A stretch of 64,000 bases of DNA from Thunnus maccoyii (Eukaryota; Chordata; Actinopteri; Scombriformes; Scombridae), in assembly GCF_910596095.1 (NCBI RefSeq), contig NC_056548.1, forward strand, positions 10,689,151 through 10,753,150, written 5' to 3'. Positions within the stretch are counted from its first letter, which is position 1. Every line of letters starts with the position of its first letter. This document shows, one piece after another, positions 22,558-35,907 of the stretch. Both the position numbers and the translations under genes were made by a program. The notes under the pieces were generated by a model, which ran no database searches, was not told the DNA's origin, and saw only the letters and a list, made by a program, of their open reading frames with translations.

Positions 22558-22993
22558 ACAAAGTCTTTAACTGTAATCAAACGTTAATGTTTCACCTCTT
22601 AACTTTTATATAAACTCATCAAGAAAATCATTGCAAGAATAATTATTTACTCTAACACATTTAGATTTAATTTAATGATCATTAAATGAAATGAATCATT
22701 ACATTTGAACCTAACTCATGTTGTATATTGTCTGATTCTTAGTGATTTATGATGATTTGCCACAATAGATTCATTGCTTTAAATGTCAAAAGTACAAGTT
22801 CAAACACCATTTAGCTTTATTAACAAAACCCTCATTTCCTCCCATTTCTCACTGCCTCTCCTCTGTCTGATCACAGTGTCACACACACAGTTAATCCACA
22901 GCATTGTTAACCTCTGTCATGTATCATAACTCAGCTGTCTGTCCTACAGTAGAAGTTAATCTGCTCCTTGTGTGTCTCTGCTCTCCCCTCCAG

Positions 22994-23313
22994 CTGGCCC
23001 CACGGTCAGGCCCTCAGTCTCTCTGCTTCCCCCCTCCTCTCAGCAGCTCTCTGGGGGCTCGGCCACGCTGGCCTGCCTGCTGACCGGCTACTCTCCTCAG
23101 GGAGCCGTGGTGAGCTGGGAGGTGGACGGTAGAGAGGTGACAGAGGGGGTCCTGAGCAGCTCAGAGGAGGAGAAGAGCGGACGCTACAGCAGCAGCAGCA
23201 TCCTGAGCCTGAGCCAGGAGCGCTGGATGGAAGGAGAGGTGTACTCCTGCAAGGTCCTCCATCAGGACCACAGCCAGACCCAGTCCCTCCACAGGAGCCA
23301 GTGTAAGGGCTAG
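22994..23313 (+). CDS. Immunoglobulin light-chain constant exon C3 (isotype 1)
   Basis: Acceptor CCAG before 22994, stop at 23311-23313, AATAAA 23528-23533. Differs from C2 by Val in GEVYSCKV and Gln in HQDHSQTQ. Protein identical to C5. Part of a type-B unit whose J-C intron holds the ETS/IRF element. Confidence 0.95.
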
Positions 23314-24807
23314 AGGGGCTGGCTGAAGACCAGGACAGGAGCTGTGTCTGGGGGGAGCAGGAGGAACACACCTGCTCATCTGATCAATATGAGTTTTAAT
23401 GTCTGTAGAGTAAACTGAAGCTTTGTGTGACAGAGAACAACAACAACTTAGAGAGTAATGTGTGTAGCTCAGCAGCTAGATGTGAGTGTGCTTAATAACT
23501 GTCCTGTTGATGATTGATGTTTTTGCTAATAAAGCTTGCACTGATAAATAACATGATGAAGTATATCGGTCTTTTGTCTTATGTAGATTGGTAAGAAATT
23601 TTACAACTTTGAAAGTTTATATCATGGTAAAAAATATCAACAATGAATTTTCTAAATTAGATTTTTGGTGAGAACAAAATCTACTAAATAAAATATATGA
23701 TCAGGTAACATTTGTCAGAGCTTTTCTGCTGAGTGTTAATATGAACAAAACATGATGTGGTGTCTTTAGACTTTACAGCTGTGTGTTGAATCTGAATGTG
23801 ATCTACTTTCATTCTGCATTTCATGTGTCATCACCTTTTATCTTGAATATGTTGAATATAGTCACATACGTTATTTTGTGTGCCTCTAAAGGAGAAATAA
23901 ATATTTAATTCTCTCATGTCATATCTTTCAACAAGTTTTTTTACATTTCATTTTCGTAGAAGAATCTAAAATACGTCATACTGGGTTCAGTTGAACACCT
24001 GCAGCTGTTTTATCGTTGGAATATAACCCAACTGTAATGTAAATCAGGACTTTCTCTTCCCCTCTGTCTGATAACTTCCTCTAATTTATGCATGTAGCAA
24101 AATTATGGTTTGTTATTACAGGGTCTTTATGGAAACCTTGTGGGAACTAAAGCAAGCTTTGTCAAAAATGGAACACAAAAATAATCCATTAATTAATAGT
24201 ATTTTCTTGTAAATTATAAATGTATGAAAAGAAAAAGTTTGTATTGTGAAGAACGATCCCTGGCAGTGAATTTAATGCAAGAATTATTTTAATATTGTAG
24301 ATTATCTATGTTCTGGTGTACGGACAGTGCTTCTAAGTGACACTAAGCAAAATATCTAACATTATTCATTTTGTAAAGTTAACATGTAACCAGGTTGAAG
24401 AATTCTCTAATTATTCTGGCTTCACACTTGAGACTCAACACCAGGTTGTTCTCAGTGTATCATCTCAATATACTGTGATGATTGTAATATTACATATACT
24501 CTGTGTGTATTATATGCTGATTATTATTTTGATATGAACATTATTCTGTAAGACAATTAGTTGTAAGATAAATACATGTAGTGAAGAAAACACATGATAT
24601 CTCATGGATTATAAATACTTCAGTGCCAATTTTTTAAATATCTGCTCAGAACTGGAGCGAAAATACTTTGTTACTTTTCGCCTCTGAAACTACAATGTGG
24701 TGTTCAGTGAAGCAGTTGTCCATGTGAGAGTCTGCTGCAGAAACTCACAGCTGCAACATGTCAAACTATGACTGAAGGAGGTTTTTGTACGACTCTATAT
24801 CACTGTG

Positions 24808-25340
24808 TGAACCCATCCGTATATACTCCCATACAGTAATAATCTCCTGAATCCTCAGCCTGGACTCCACTGATAGTCAGAGTAAATTCAGGTTCAGATC
24901 CACTGCTGCTGAAATGACTCGGAGTATCAGATTGACTGCTACTTATTTTATAAAACAGCAGTTTGGGAGGCTGTCCAGGTTTCTGCAGGTACCAGCTGAG
25001 ATCATCATCAACTCCTGTACTGGCTGAACAGCTCAGAGAGACTGTCTCCCCCAGACTGACAGCCTTTGATGCAGGAGACTGAGTCACAGATGGACTGGCA
25101 CCTGATCCTGGAAAAAAAGAAATAAAAGTATATTTTTTAAATCATTTTTAAAAACTGCTTTTAAGAAAGTACAGTGTTCAAAAACATGAAATCTGTGTTT
25201 TAAAGTGTAATATTAATGGAGCATAATAAACATGTTCAAAGCTTAGTGTTCAGTTTAACACAAGAAAATCACTACATCTTACCGTGAAGTCCAAACACCA
25301 GCGTGATGAGCAGCGGAGTCAGTAACATCATCATCATCAT
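24808..25340 (-). CDS. Light-chain V segment Va3
   Basis: Leader 25340-25283 (five ATGs at the start), V exon 25107-24808. The displayed protein equals that of Va2, including CMGVYTDG, so the pair shows almost no divergence. RSS heptamer 24807-24801 and nonamer 24788-24780. The octamer position is degenerate as in Va2. The flanking DNA right of C3 includes a ~73-bp segment missing left of Va2. Confidence 0.9.
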
Positions 25341-26514
25341 TAACCTCACTGTCAGAGACACTGCACAGACTGGTCTCAGTGATACGTCTTAAAACTTGTT
25401 AAGGAGCAGTGATGCACAGCAGCCATTCAAAACACACATTTCATAGGCAAACACATACCTGTGTATGTGTGAGGAGGGAAAATGTTTGGTTGATTCCAAA
25501 GACAATAATCTGTCTGTCAGCACAGTTATATCAGTGTCAGAAAAAAACTGTTATTTCTGCACATTCACAGAAACATTCTTGGCTTTGCTTGTTGAACAGG
25601 CTCCATTATAACATTTGTATGATCTCGCTATAGTTTTATCTTAACTGACTTCAGTCTTATCAATAAACAACATCAATCTTCTTATCAATATATCTGCTCT
25701 ATTTTTGCAGGACTCTGTATTAAAACATAATAAACAGCTCAGAGTCAGAATGAACAAATGCAAGTTTATAACACAATTCAGCGTAGCAGCAGGGAGGAGC
25801 AAGAGATAAAATATCAACTATAATTATAGCAGAGTGGGGCTTCGACTGAGGACAAGATGAGAGGAGTAATGTTCGAATATAACAACTGAACTGTACTAAA
25901 AGTGCTCAGACACTTAAACATTTTGTATGATTTATAATTTATAAGTGTTGCTATATTCTGGTTGTACATTGTTATCTGCATAAATAACCATTATATTTGG
26001 GCATATTAAGGGCATTGTTATTGGCTTGTATGTATCAGAGTAAGTGTGAATGATTTGTTTTAATCAAAGTTGTTACTACAGCAGTGGTGAGAACAAGACC
26101 GATGGCTCAGGTACAAGAGCAAAATGTTGATTGGCATTCGGGTACTTTAGGTGGTTTGAGCTGAAAAAGTTCGCAGTTAGTCTTGAAATCCAGATTTTCT
26201 AATTTGGGGCATAAACAACATTGTTGCAGCTGGATGACCTATTGCTCTAAATCAAGGTCATGGTGATGATGCAGCAATGAAAACTGTGAAAATAGTCTCG
26301 GCTCATAACTGAAAATTGTAAAAATCTGAGTTTGAAAAGATAAGTAGAGATGGCATTAAGGTTTGTGCTTGGTGAGGTTACTGTCAGCTCTGTGTTCAGT
26401 GGTCTGTGTCAGAGTCTCTTCCTCTTCAGCAGCTGCAGTCGGTTCCTGTTGTAACAGCTCAGTGTCTCTGCAGTCTGACTGAGGGAGGTTTTTGTACGAC
26501 TACAAATCACTGTG

Positions 26515-26973
26515 TGAACACCAGCCCACCATGGTAACTCTGACAGTAGTAAACTGCTGCATCTTCAGTCTGAACTCCACTGATGGTCAAAGAGAAGTCA
26601 GACCTGCTTCCACTGCCACTAAACCGAGCTGGTGTTCCTGATTCACGTGTGCTTGTAAATTTTATTAGGAGTTTTGGAGTCTGTCCAGATTTCTGTTGAT
26701 ACCAGAACATATAATCTCCATTACTATTTCTAAAAACAGCCTGGCTGGTTTTACAGGTGAGAGTGACAGTGGATCCTGGAGTAGATGTCACTACTGGAGG
26801 TTGAGTCACAGTCAACTGACCGCTGCATCCTGCAGACAGAAACAAATCTTTCATTTATCAGCAGAAATAAATGACAGAAAAGGCAGCACATCATGTTTGA
26901 AATGTTGCTGAGTGAATGAACCTGTAAAACAGCAGCAGGCCAGCGTCCAGATGAGGATGGTGATGAGAGTCAT
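26515..26973 (-). CDS. Light-chain V segment Vb3
   Basis: Leader 26973-26922, V exon 26829-26515, heptamer 26514-26508, nonamer 26495-26487, octamer-like ATGCAAAG 27076-27083. CDR1 is [13 protein letters not shown]2 [12 protein letters not shown]3 stub QSYHGGLV. The CDR1/CDR2 DNA nearly equals that of Vb4 although the unit type differs. It is placed left of J4. Confidence 0.93.
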
Positions 26974-27451
26974 GGTGGTTGTGCTTTCTGCTGTGTTGAC
27001 TGACAGATCTGAGTCCTGCAGTGTTGAACTCACAGGACTATAAACCTTCTCAGTTCACTGGAGGATCAGCTGACGATGCAAAGTGTCAATATGAAAATGC
27101 TCCATAATGAGAATGACGAAAATGATGAATTCCGACTTTGGAAGAATAATTGTCACTTATATTCATTTATTTTATTATTGAAATATTGCAAAAGTGCAAC
27201 TAACATATAGAGATCTGCTTTTATTTTACACAACACTCCATCTATATGCATATTTCCTCTTATTTGATATTTTTTATAAATACTCTTTGAGGTCAGAAAT
27301 ATTTATATGACTATTATTTAGCTGTAGACTTGAGTAATTTTAGTATCTGTCAGTATTATGTTGTGCAGGTTTGTTATATTTGTGCGCTCTGTGTTCGCTG
27401 TTGTGTGACGGAGGTTTTTGTACGACGTCTTAACTGGCTTCAACCACTGTG

Positions 27452-27489
27452 GAACACGTTTGGTGGAGGAACCAAACTCATTGTGACAA
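27452..27489 (+). CDS. Light-chain J4 segment (type A)
   Basis: Nonamer 27413-27421, 23-bp spacer, heptamer 27445-27451; [12 protein letters not shown], donor ACAA/GTAAGT. Identical to J2. Confidence 0.93.
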
Positions 27490-28468
27490 GTAAGTGTGAT
27501 TTATCTGTTAATTGTTGAAAATGTGATATTTGACAATTTCTATAATCGATGGAGTTACAACTGCTGTTAATTGATGATTTAATTGATAACTGCTTCTCAT
27601 TAAGAACACAAATAACAAGAGTTCATTACACTGCTGGGGTTACGGCACTCTGACAGTTCAGCCCATGAGAAAAGAAAAGTGTTGAGAGAGAGAAATACAA
27701 ATGATTTTGGTTTTATGGAGCTTTTTATGATTGTTTGGGAAAATTTAATATATTTAAATGCATATAAACAAAAAAACAGAAGACATTAAAATTACATAAA
27801 AAAGAAAAACAAGGGCTCCAATTAGTTTAGGATGTTTATAAATTCTTGTTGAACTTTTCAAGACAAATAAATGTTTTGAAAACAACTTAATTTAAATAAA
27901 AGATCATTTTGTGTATTTACACTTATTTAAACTGAAAATTGTCCAAAACCTTTATTTTTAAATTGATGAAATTTTTTTAAATCTGTTTTCAGTATGAACA
28001 TCATACTATATTTTATGATGGCAAAATTTCAGTTGTTTGTTTTCTGTAACTGTAAATTTCTGCTAATTCTGTTAAATTCATTTTCTATTCATTTTTAATT
28101 CAAATCAATCGAAAAGTAACAGCAATGAATAACATGATTTTGATGAGTTTGAATGTGTCAGTGAGTTATATTTTAAATTGATAATCAATCATCTTGAACA
28201 GAATATACTTAACACTTAACATATTTCCCAGAAATGTTTATAAAACTTTACTGTTAATAGTCTTTGTTATTCCATCATTTGTTATATAGTTATATGAAAT
28301 TCAGTTTTCTTTGATGGATGATTTTTAGAAGCTAACCTTGTCATGTCTTTATATGACACACGCAGTTAATCCACAGCATTGTTAACCTCTGTCATGTATC
28401 ATAACTCAGCTGTCTGTCCTACAGTAGAAGTTAATCTGCTCCTTGTGTGTCTCTGCTCTCCCCTCCAG

Positions 28469-28788
28469 CTGGCCCCATGGTCAGGCCCTCAGTCTCTCTG
28501 CTTCCCCCCTCCTCTGAGCAGCTCTCTGGGGGCTCGGCCACGCTGGCCTGCCTGCTGACCGGCTACTCTCCTCAGGGAGCCGTGGTGAGCTGGGAGGTGG
28601 ACGGTAGAGAGGTGACAGAGGGGGTCCTGAGCAGCTCAGAGGAGGAGAAGAGCGGACGCTACAGCAGCAGCAGCATCCTGAGCCTGAGCCAGGAGCGCTG
28701 GATGGAAGGAGAGGTGTACTCCTGCAAGGTCCTCCATCATGACCACAGCCAGACCAAGTCCCTCCACAGGAGCCAGTGTAAGGGCTAG
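28469..28788 (+). CDS. Immunoglobulin light-chain constant exon C4 (isotype 1)
   Basis: Acceptor before 28469, stop at 28786-28788, AATAAA 29003-29008. Private differences: Met in GPMVRPS, Glu in SSEQLSGG and Lys in SQTKSLHRSQC. Both Ig Cys, the Trp and the C-terminal Cys are intact. It is therefore the most diverged member of isotype 1 here apart from C1, though its J-C intron is nearly identical to that of the C2 unit. Confidence 0.95.
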
Positions 28789-30283
28789 AGGGGCTGGCTG
28801 AAGCCCAGGACAGGAGCTGTGTCTGGGGGGAGCAGGAGGAACACACCTGCTCATCTGATCAATATGAGTTTTAATGTTTGGAGAGTAAACTGAAGCTTTG
28901 TGCGACAGAGAACAACAACAACTTAGAGAGTAATGTGTGTAGCTCAGCAGCTAGATGTGAGTGTGCTTAACAACTGTCCTGTTGATGATTGATGTTTTTG
29001 CTAATAAAGCTTGCACTGATAAATAACATGATGAAGTATATCGGTCTTTTGTCTTATGTAGATTGGTAAGAAATTTTACAACTTTGAAAGTTTATATCAT
29101 GGTAAAAAATATCGACAATGAATTTTCTAAATAAGATTTTTGGTGAGAACAAAATCTACTAAATAAAATATATGATCAGGTAACATTTGTCAGAGATTTT
29201 CTGCTGAGTGTTAATATGAACAAAACATGATGTGGTGTCTTTAGACTTTACAGCTGTGTGTTGAATCTAAATGTGATCTACTTTCATTCTGCATTTCATG
29301 TGTCATCACCTTTTATCTTGAATATGTTGAATATAGTCACATACATTGTTCTGTGCGCCTCTAAAGGAGAAATAAATATTTCATTCTCTCATGTCATATC
29401 TTTCAACCAGTTTTTTTTACATTTCATTTTCGTAGAAGAATCTAAAATCGGTCATACTGGGTTCAGTTGAACATCTGCAGCTGTTTTATCGTTGGAATAT
29501 AACCCAACTGTAATGTAAATCAGGACTTTCTCTTCCCCTCTGTCTGATAACTTCCTCTAATTTATGCATGTAGCAAAATTATGGTTTGTTATTACAGGGT
29601 CTTTATGGAAACCTTGTGGGAACTAAAGCAAGCTTTGTCAAAAATGGAACACAAAAATAATCCATTAATTAATAGTATTTTCTTGTAAATTATAAAAGTA
29701 TGGCAAGAAAAAGTTTGTATTGTGAAGAACGATCCCTGGCAGTGAATTTAATGCAAGAATTATTTTAATATTGTAGATTACCTATGTTCCGGTGTACGGA
29801 CAGTGCTTCTAAGTGACACTAAGTAAAATATCTAACATTATTCATTTTGTAAAGTTAACATGTAACCAGGTTGAAGAATTCTCTAATTATTCTGGCATCA
29901 CACTTGAGACTCAACACCAGGTTGTTCTCAGTGTATCATCTCAATATACTGTGATGATTGTAATATTACATATACTCTGTGTGTATTATATGCTGATTAC
30001 TATTTTGATATGAACATTATTCTGTAAGACATTTAGTTGTAAGATAAATACATGTAGTGAAGAAAACATATGATATCTCGTGGATTATAAATACTTCAGT
30101 GCCAATTTTTTAAAAATCTGCTCAGAACTGGAGCGAAAATACTTTGTTACTTTTCGCCTCTGAAACTACAATGTGGTGTTCAATGAAGCAGTCGTCCATT
30201 TGAGAGTCTGCTGCAGAAACTCACAGCTGCAACATGTCAAACTATGACTGAAGGAGGTTTTTGTACGACTCTATATCACTGTG

Positions 30284-30819
30284 TGAACACTGGGCCCCTA
30301 TATGCTCCCATACAGTAATAATCTCCTGAATCTTCAGCCTGGACTCCACTGATAGTCAGAGTAAATTCAGGTTCAGATCCACTGCTGCTGAAATGACTCG
30401 GAGTATCAGATTGACTGCTACTTATTTTATAAAACAGCAGTTTGGGAGGCTGTCCAGGTTTCTGCAGGTACCAGCTGAGATCATCATCAACTCCTGTACT
30501 GGCTGAACAGCTCAGAGAGACTGTCTCCCCCAGACTGACAGCCTTTGATGCAGGAGACTGAGTCACAGATGGACTGGCACCTGATCCTGGAAAAAAAGAA
30601 ATACAAGTATATTTTTTAAATCATTTTTAAAAACTGCTTTTAAGAAAGTACAGTGTTCAAAAACATGAAATCTGTGTTTTAAAGTGTAATATTAATGGAG
30701 CATAATAAACATGTTCAAAGCTTAGTGTTCAGTTTAACACAAGAAAATCACTACATCTTACCATGAAGTCCAAACACCAGCGTGATGAGCAGCGGAGTCA
30801 GTAACATCATCATCATCAT
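30284..30819 (-). CDS. Light-chain V segment Va4
   Basis: Leader 30819-30762, V exon 30586-30284, heptamer 30283-30277, nonamer 30264-30256. Protein as Va2 except at the 3' end, where CMGAYRGPV replaces CMGVYTDG and one codon is added. The variation is therefore confined to the CDR3 stub. Confidence 0.9.
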
Positions 30820-31993
30820 TAACCTCACTGTCAGAGACACTGCACAGACTGGTCTCAGTGACACGTCTTAAAACTTGTTAAAGAGCAGTGATGCACAGCA
30901 GCCATTCAAAACACACATTTCATAGGCAAACACATACCTGTGTATGTGTGAGGAGGGAAAATGTTTGGTAGATTCCAAAGACAATAATCTGTCTGTCAGC
31001 ACAGTTATATCAGTGTCAGAAAAAAACTGTTATTTCTGCACATTCGCAGAAACATTCTTGGCTTTGCTTGTTGAACAGGCTCCATTATAACATTTGTATG
31101 ATCTCGCTATAGTTTTATCTTAACTGACTTCAGTCTTATCAATAAACAACATCAATCTTCTTATCAATATATCTGCTCTATTTTTGCAGGACTCTGTATG
31201 AAAACATAATAAACAGCTCAGAGTCAGAATGAACAAATGCAAGTTTATAACACAATTCAGCGTAGCAGCAGGGAGGAGCAGGAGATAAAATATCAACTAT
31301 AATTATAGCAGAGTGGGGCTTCGACTGAGGACAAGATGAGAGGAGAAATGTTCGAATATAACAACTGAACTGTACTAAAAGTGCTCAGACACTTAAACAT
31401 TTTGCATGATTTATGATTTATAAGTGTTGCTATATTCTGGTTGTACATTGTTATCTGCATGAATAACCATTATATTTGGGCATATTAAGGGCATTGTTAT
31501 TGGCTTGTATGTATCAGAGTAAGTGTGAATGATTTGTTTTAATCAAAGTTGTTACTACAGCAGTGGTGAGAACAAGACCGATGGCTCAGGTACAAGAGCA
31601 AAATGTTGATTGGCATCCGGGTACTTTAGGTGGTTTGAGCTGAAAAAGTTAGCAGTTAGTCTTGAAATCCAGATTTTCTAATTTGGGGCATAAACAACAT
31701 TGTTGCAGCTGGATGACCTATTGCTCTAAATCAAGGTCATGGTGATGATGCAGCAATGAAAACTGTGAAAATAGTCTCTGCTCATAACTGAAAATTGTAA
31801 AAATCTGAGTTTGAAAAGATAAGTAGAGATGGCATTAAGGTTTGTGCTTGGTGAGGTTACTGTCAGCTCTGTGTTCAGTGGTCTGTGTCAGAGTCTCTTC
31901 CTCTTCAGCAGCTGCAGTCGGTTCCTGCTGTAACAGCTCAGTGTCTCTGCAGTCTGACTGAGGGAGGTTTTTGTACGACTACAAATCACTGTG

Positions 31994-32452
31994 TGAACAC
32001 TGTACCACCGTGGTAACTCTGACAGTAGTAAACTGCTGCATCTTCAGTCTGAACTCCACTGATGGTCAAAGAGAAGTCAGACCTGCTTCCACTGCCACTA
32101 AACCGAGCTGGTGTTCCTGATTCACGTGTGCTTGCAAATTTTATTAGGAGTTTTGGAGTCTGTCCAGATTTCTGTTGATACCAGGACATATAATCTCCAT
32201 TACTATTTCTAAAAACAGCCTGGCTGGTTTTACAGGTCAGAGTGACAGTGGATCCTGGAGTAGATGTCACTACTGGAGGTTGAGTCACAGTCAACTGACC
32301 GCTGCATCCTGCAGACAGAAACAAATCTTTCATTTATCAGCAGAAATTAATGACAGAAAAGGAAACACATCATGTTTGAAATGTTGCTGAGTGAATGAAC
32401 CTGTAAAACAGCAGCAGGCCAGCGTCCAGATGAGGATGGTGATGAGAGTCAT
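31994..32452 (-). CDS. Light-chain V segment Vb4 (mosaic of Vb2 and Vb3)
   Basis: Leader 32452-32401, V exon 32308-31994, heptamer 31993-31987, nonamer 31974-31966, octamer-like 32555-32562. Both ends match Vb2: leader, intron, the CAGAGTG variant in FR1, CDR3 stub QSYHGGTV and flanks. The segment from about 32075 to 32222 carries the Vb3-type CDR1 (FRNSNGDYM), CDR2 (STRESG) and SRSDF framework. Cys and Trp landmarks are intact; it looks functional. Confidence 0.93.
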
Positions 32453-33129
32453 GGTGGTTGTGCTTTCTGCTGTGTTGACTGACAGATCTGAGTCCTGCAG
32501 TGTTGAACTCACAGGACTATAAACCTTCTCAGTTCACTGGAGGATCAGCTGACGATGCAAAGCCTCCTCTCTATGGAAATGATTTCTCTGCTCTCAACAG
32601 ACTGAAGGCAACGTGGAACACAAAATCAGGAGAAATACTGTTTGGATTTACACCATCTATGATCTTAATGGAATAAAATAACTTCTTTTGGAAACAAATT
32701 TGAGGATTTACAACATTTGTTTCAATGGGAGTGGTTGGTATCTATTTATTTAATTTGTTTTACATACAAGGTTTCACAAATACACTCTATACTCATTCTG
32801 TAATTTATGATTAATTATATTTATGATTATTTAGAAATATTGTGTTTATTTAACATTGTCTCAAATATGTCACATGTTTACAATCTGAATTTGTTACAGG
32901 GCAAATCAACCTGTTTTGTTGTCACTTGCACAAAATTTCATAAAAATGATGTAAAATATTTTGATTCATGAGGAAATTTAAAACCAAATCAATGAAAACA
33001 TTTTATACATTTGATAAAATGTTAATTATCCAGTTTTAGCAGAAAATAAAGTGACTTTTCAATGGATAGATGCTTGTTCACAGTGCAGGAGGTTTTTGTA
33101 CGGCCACTTAATGAGTTTGTATCACTGTG

Positions 33130-33167
33130 GTCCACTTTTGGTGGAGGAACCAAACTCATCATTAACT
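33130..33167 (+). CDS. Light-chain J5 segment (type B)
   Basis: Nonamer 33091-33099, 23-bp spacer, heptamer 33123-33129; same segment as J3 exactly 11100 bp further on. It is the last intact J before C6. Confidence 0.93.
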
Positions 33168-33637
33168 GTAAGTACCAGAGATTTCTCATTTCTACAACAT
33201 AATATATTATATCGAGTTTTGCACCAGAACGTGATAAAACTAGTATTTATTTTGGGTAATTTATATATTATGGGTATTTTTCACTTTGTATTAAGCTCAG
33301 CTGAAGTTTGGAGAAAACTTTGTGCAGATATTATTAATTGTTTATTATTGTGGATGGTGTTATGATGACATATTTGCAAAACAAAAAAAATCTAATTTTC
33401 ATATATTTTACTTTTAGTCAATTGTTTGTTTCACAAAATGTCCTTGTAAAATTTCTCTGACAAACATTTTAACAACCAAACAATAAATTTAACTTTATTC
33501 ATTATTTTTTAACATTCAAACAATTTTTAGATTTAAAATATGATGTTGGTTTCTGTAAAACAAATAAATGAGTTTATATTTAGATCCAGTTTTGCTGTAG
33601 TTTGTGTTCACAGTTGGTTAGTTTGATGTTGAGAAAA

Positions 33638-33657
33638 GGAAGTGAAACAGACAGATG
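33638..33657 (+). promoter_or_regulatory. ETS/IRF composite element plus E-box in J5-C5 intron
   Basis: GGAAGTGAAA at 33638-33647 and CAGATG at 33652-33657, same spacing as in the J3-C3 intron. Its presence here follows from the unit duplication; the more informative conserved copy is at 39238. Confidence 0.5.
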
Positions 33658-34093
33658 ACAAAGTCTTTAACTGTAATCAAACGTTAATGTTTCACCTCTT
33701 AAGTTTTATATAAACTCATCAAGAAAATCATTGCAAGAATAATTATTTACTCTAATACATTTAGATTTAATTTAATGATCATTAAATGAAATGAATCATT
33801 ACATTTGAACCTAACTCATGTTGTATATTGTCTGATTCTTAGTGATTTATGATGATTTGCCACAATAGATTCATTGCTTTAAATGTCAAAATTACAAGTA
33901 CAAAAACCATTTAGCTTTATTAACAAAACCCTCATTTCCTCCCATTTCTCACTGCCTCTCCTCTGTCTGATCACAGTGTCACACACACAGTTAATCCACA
34001 GCATTGTTAACCTCTGTCATGTATCATAACTCAGCTGTCTGTCCTACAGTAGAAGTTAATCTGCTCCTTGTGTGTCTCTGCTCTCCCCTCCAG

Positions 34094-34413
34094 CTGGCCC
34101 CACGGTCAGGCCCTCAGTCTCTCTGCTTCCCCCCTCCTCTCAGCAGCTCTCTGGGGGCTCGGCCACGCTGGCCTGCCTGCTGACCGGCTACTCTCCTCAG
34201 GGAGCCGTGGTGAGCTGGGAGGTGGACGGTAGAGAGGTGACAGAGGGGGTCCTGAGCAGCTCAGAGGAGGAGAAGAGTGGACGCTACAGCAGCAGCAGCA
34301 TCCTGAGCCTGAGCCAGGAGCGCTGGATGGAAGGAGAGGTGTACTCCTGCAAGGTCCTCCATCAGGACCACAGCCAGACCCAGTCCCTCCACAGGAGCCA
34401 GTGTAAGGGCTAG
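34094..34413 (+). CDS. Immunoglobulin light-chain constant exon C5 (isotype 1)
   Basis: Acceptor before 34094, stop at 34411-34413, AATAAA 34628-34633. Protein identical to C3, with only a synonymous change noticed (AGCGGACG vs AGTGGACG). Last isotype-1 gene; the next C downstream is the different C6. Confidence 0.95.
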
Positions 34414-35907
34414 AGGGGCTGGCTGAAGACCAGGACAGGAGCTGTGTCTGGGGGGAGCAGGAGGAACACACCTGCTCATCTGATCAATATGAGTTTTAAT
34501 GTCTGTAGAGTAAACTGAAGCTTTGTGTGACAGAGAACAACAACAACTTAGAGAGTAATGTGTGTAGCTCAGCAGCTAGATGTGAGTGTGCTTAATAACT
34601 GTCCTGTTGATGATTGATGTTTTTGCTAATAAAGCTTGCACTGATAAATAACATGATGAAGTATATCGGTCTTTTGTCTTATGTAGATTGGTAAGAAATT
34701 TTACAACTTTGAAAGTTTATATCATGGTAAAAAATATCAACAATGAATTTTGTAAATTAGATTTTTGGTGAGAACAAAATCTACTAAATAAAATATATGA
34801 TCAGGTAACATTTGTCAGAGCTTTTCTGCTGAGTGTTAATATGAACAAAACATGATGTGGTGTCTTTAGACTTTACAGCTGTGTGTTGAATCTGAATGTG
34901 ATCTACTTTCATTCTGCATTTCATGTGTCATCACCTTTTATCTTGAATATGTTGAATATAGTCACATACGTTATTTTGTGTGCCTCTAAAGGAGAAATAA
35001 ATATTTCATTCTCTCATGTCATATCTTTCAACAAGTTTTATTACATTTCATTTTCGTAGAAGAATCTAAAATCAGTCATACTGGGTTCAGTTGAACATCT
35101 GCAGCTGTTTTATCGTTGGAATATAACCCAACTGTAATGTAAATCAGGACTTTCTCTTCCCCTCTGTCTGATAACTTCCTCTAATTTATGCATGTAGCAA
35201 AATTATGGTTTGTTATTACAGGGTCTTTATGGAAACCTTGTGGGAACTAAAGCAAGCTTTGTCAAAAATGGAACACAAAAATAATCCATTAATTAATAGT
35301 ATTTTCTTGTAAATTATAAAAGTATGGCAAGAAAAAGTTTGTATTGTGAAGAACGATCCCTGGCAGTGAATTTAATGCAAGAATTATTTTAATATTGTAG
35401 ATTACCTATGTTCCGGTGTACGGACAGTGCTTCTAAGTGACACTAAGTAAAATATCTAACATTATTCATTTTGTAAAGTTAACATGTAACCAGGTTGAAG
35501 AATTCTCTAATTATTCTGGCATCACACTTGAGACTCAACACCAGGTTGTTCTCAGTGTATCATCTCAATATACTGTGATGATTGTAATATTACATATACT
35601 CTGTGTGTATTATATGCTGATTACTATTTTGATATGAACATTATTCTGTAAGACATTTAGTTGTAAGATAAATACATGTAGTGAAGAAAACATATGATAT
35701 CTCGTGGATTATAAATACTTCAGTGCCAATTTTTTAAAAATCTGCTCAGAACTGGAGCGAAAATACTTTGTTACTTTTCGCCTCTGAAACTACAATGTGG
35801 TGTTCAGTGAAGCAGTCGTCCATGTGAGAGTCTGCTGCAGAAACTCACAGCTGCAACATGTCAAACTATGACTGAAGGAGGTTTTTGTACGACTCTATAT
35901 CACTGTG

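Larger units (their letters stand above)
15950..26975. repeat. Tandem A+B light-chain dimer, copy 1
   Basis: Contains J2-C2 (type A), Va2, Vb2, J3-C3 (type B), Va3, Vb3. Matching landmarks in copy 2 are displaced by 11027 bp at J2/J4 and about 11100 bp from Va2/Va4 onward; the step is a ~73-bp segment absent near 18830. Long stretches such as 21230-22640 versus 32330-33740 differ by only a handful of bases by eye. Confidence 0.85.

Noticed and set aside
24337-24537. 66-residue frame between C3 and Va3 (repeated near 29813 and 35437)
   Set aside because: It is repeated only because the unit is duplicated, lacks known motifs and is not conserved as an open frame in the copy near 18800.
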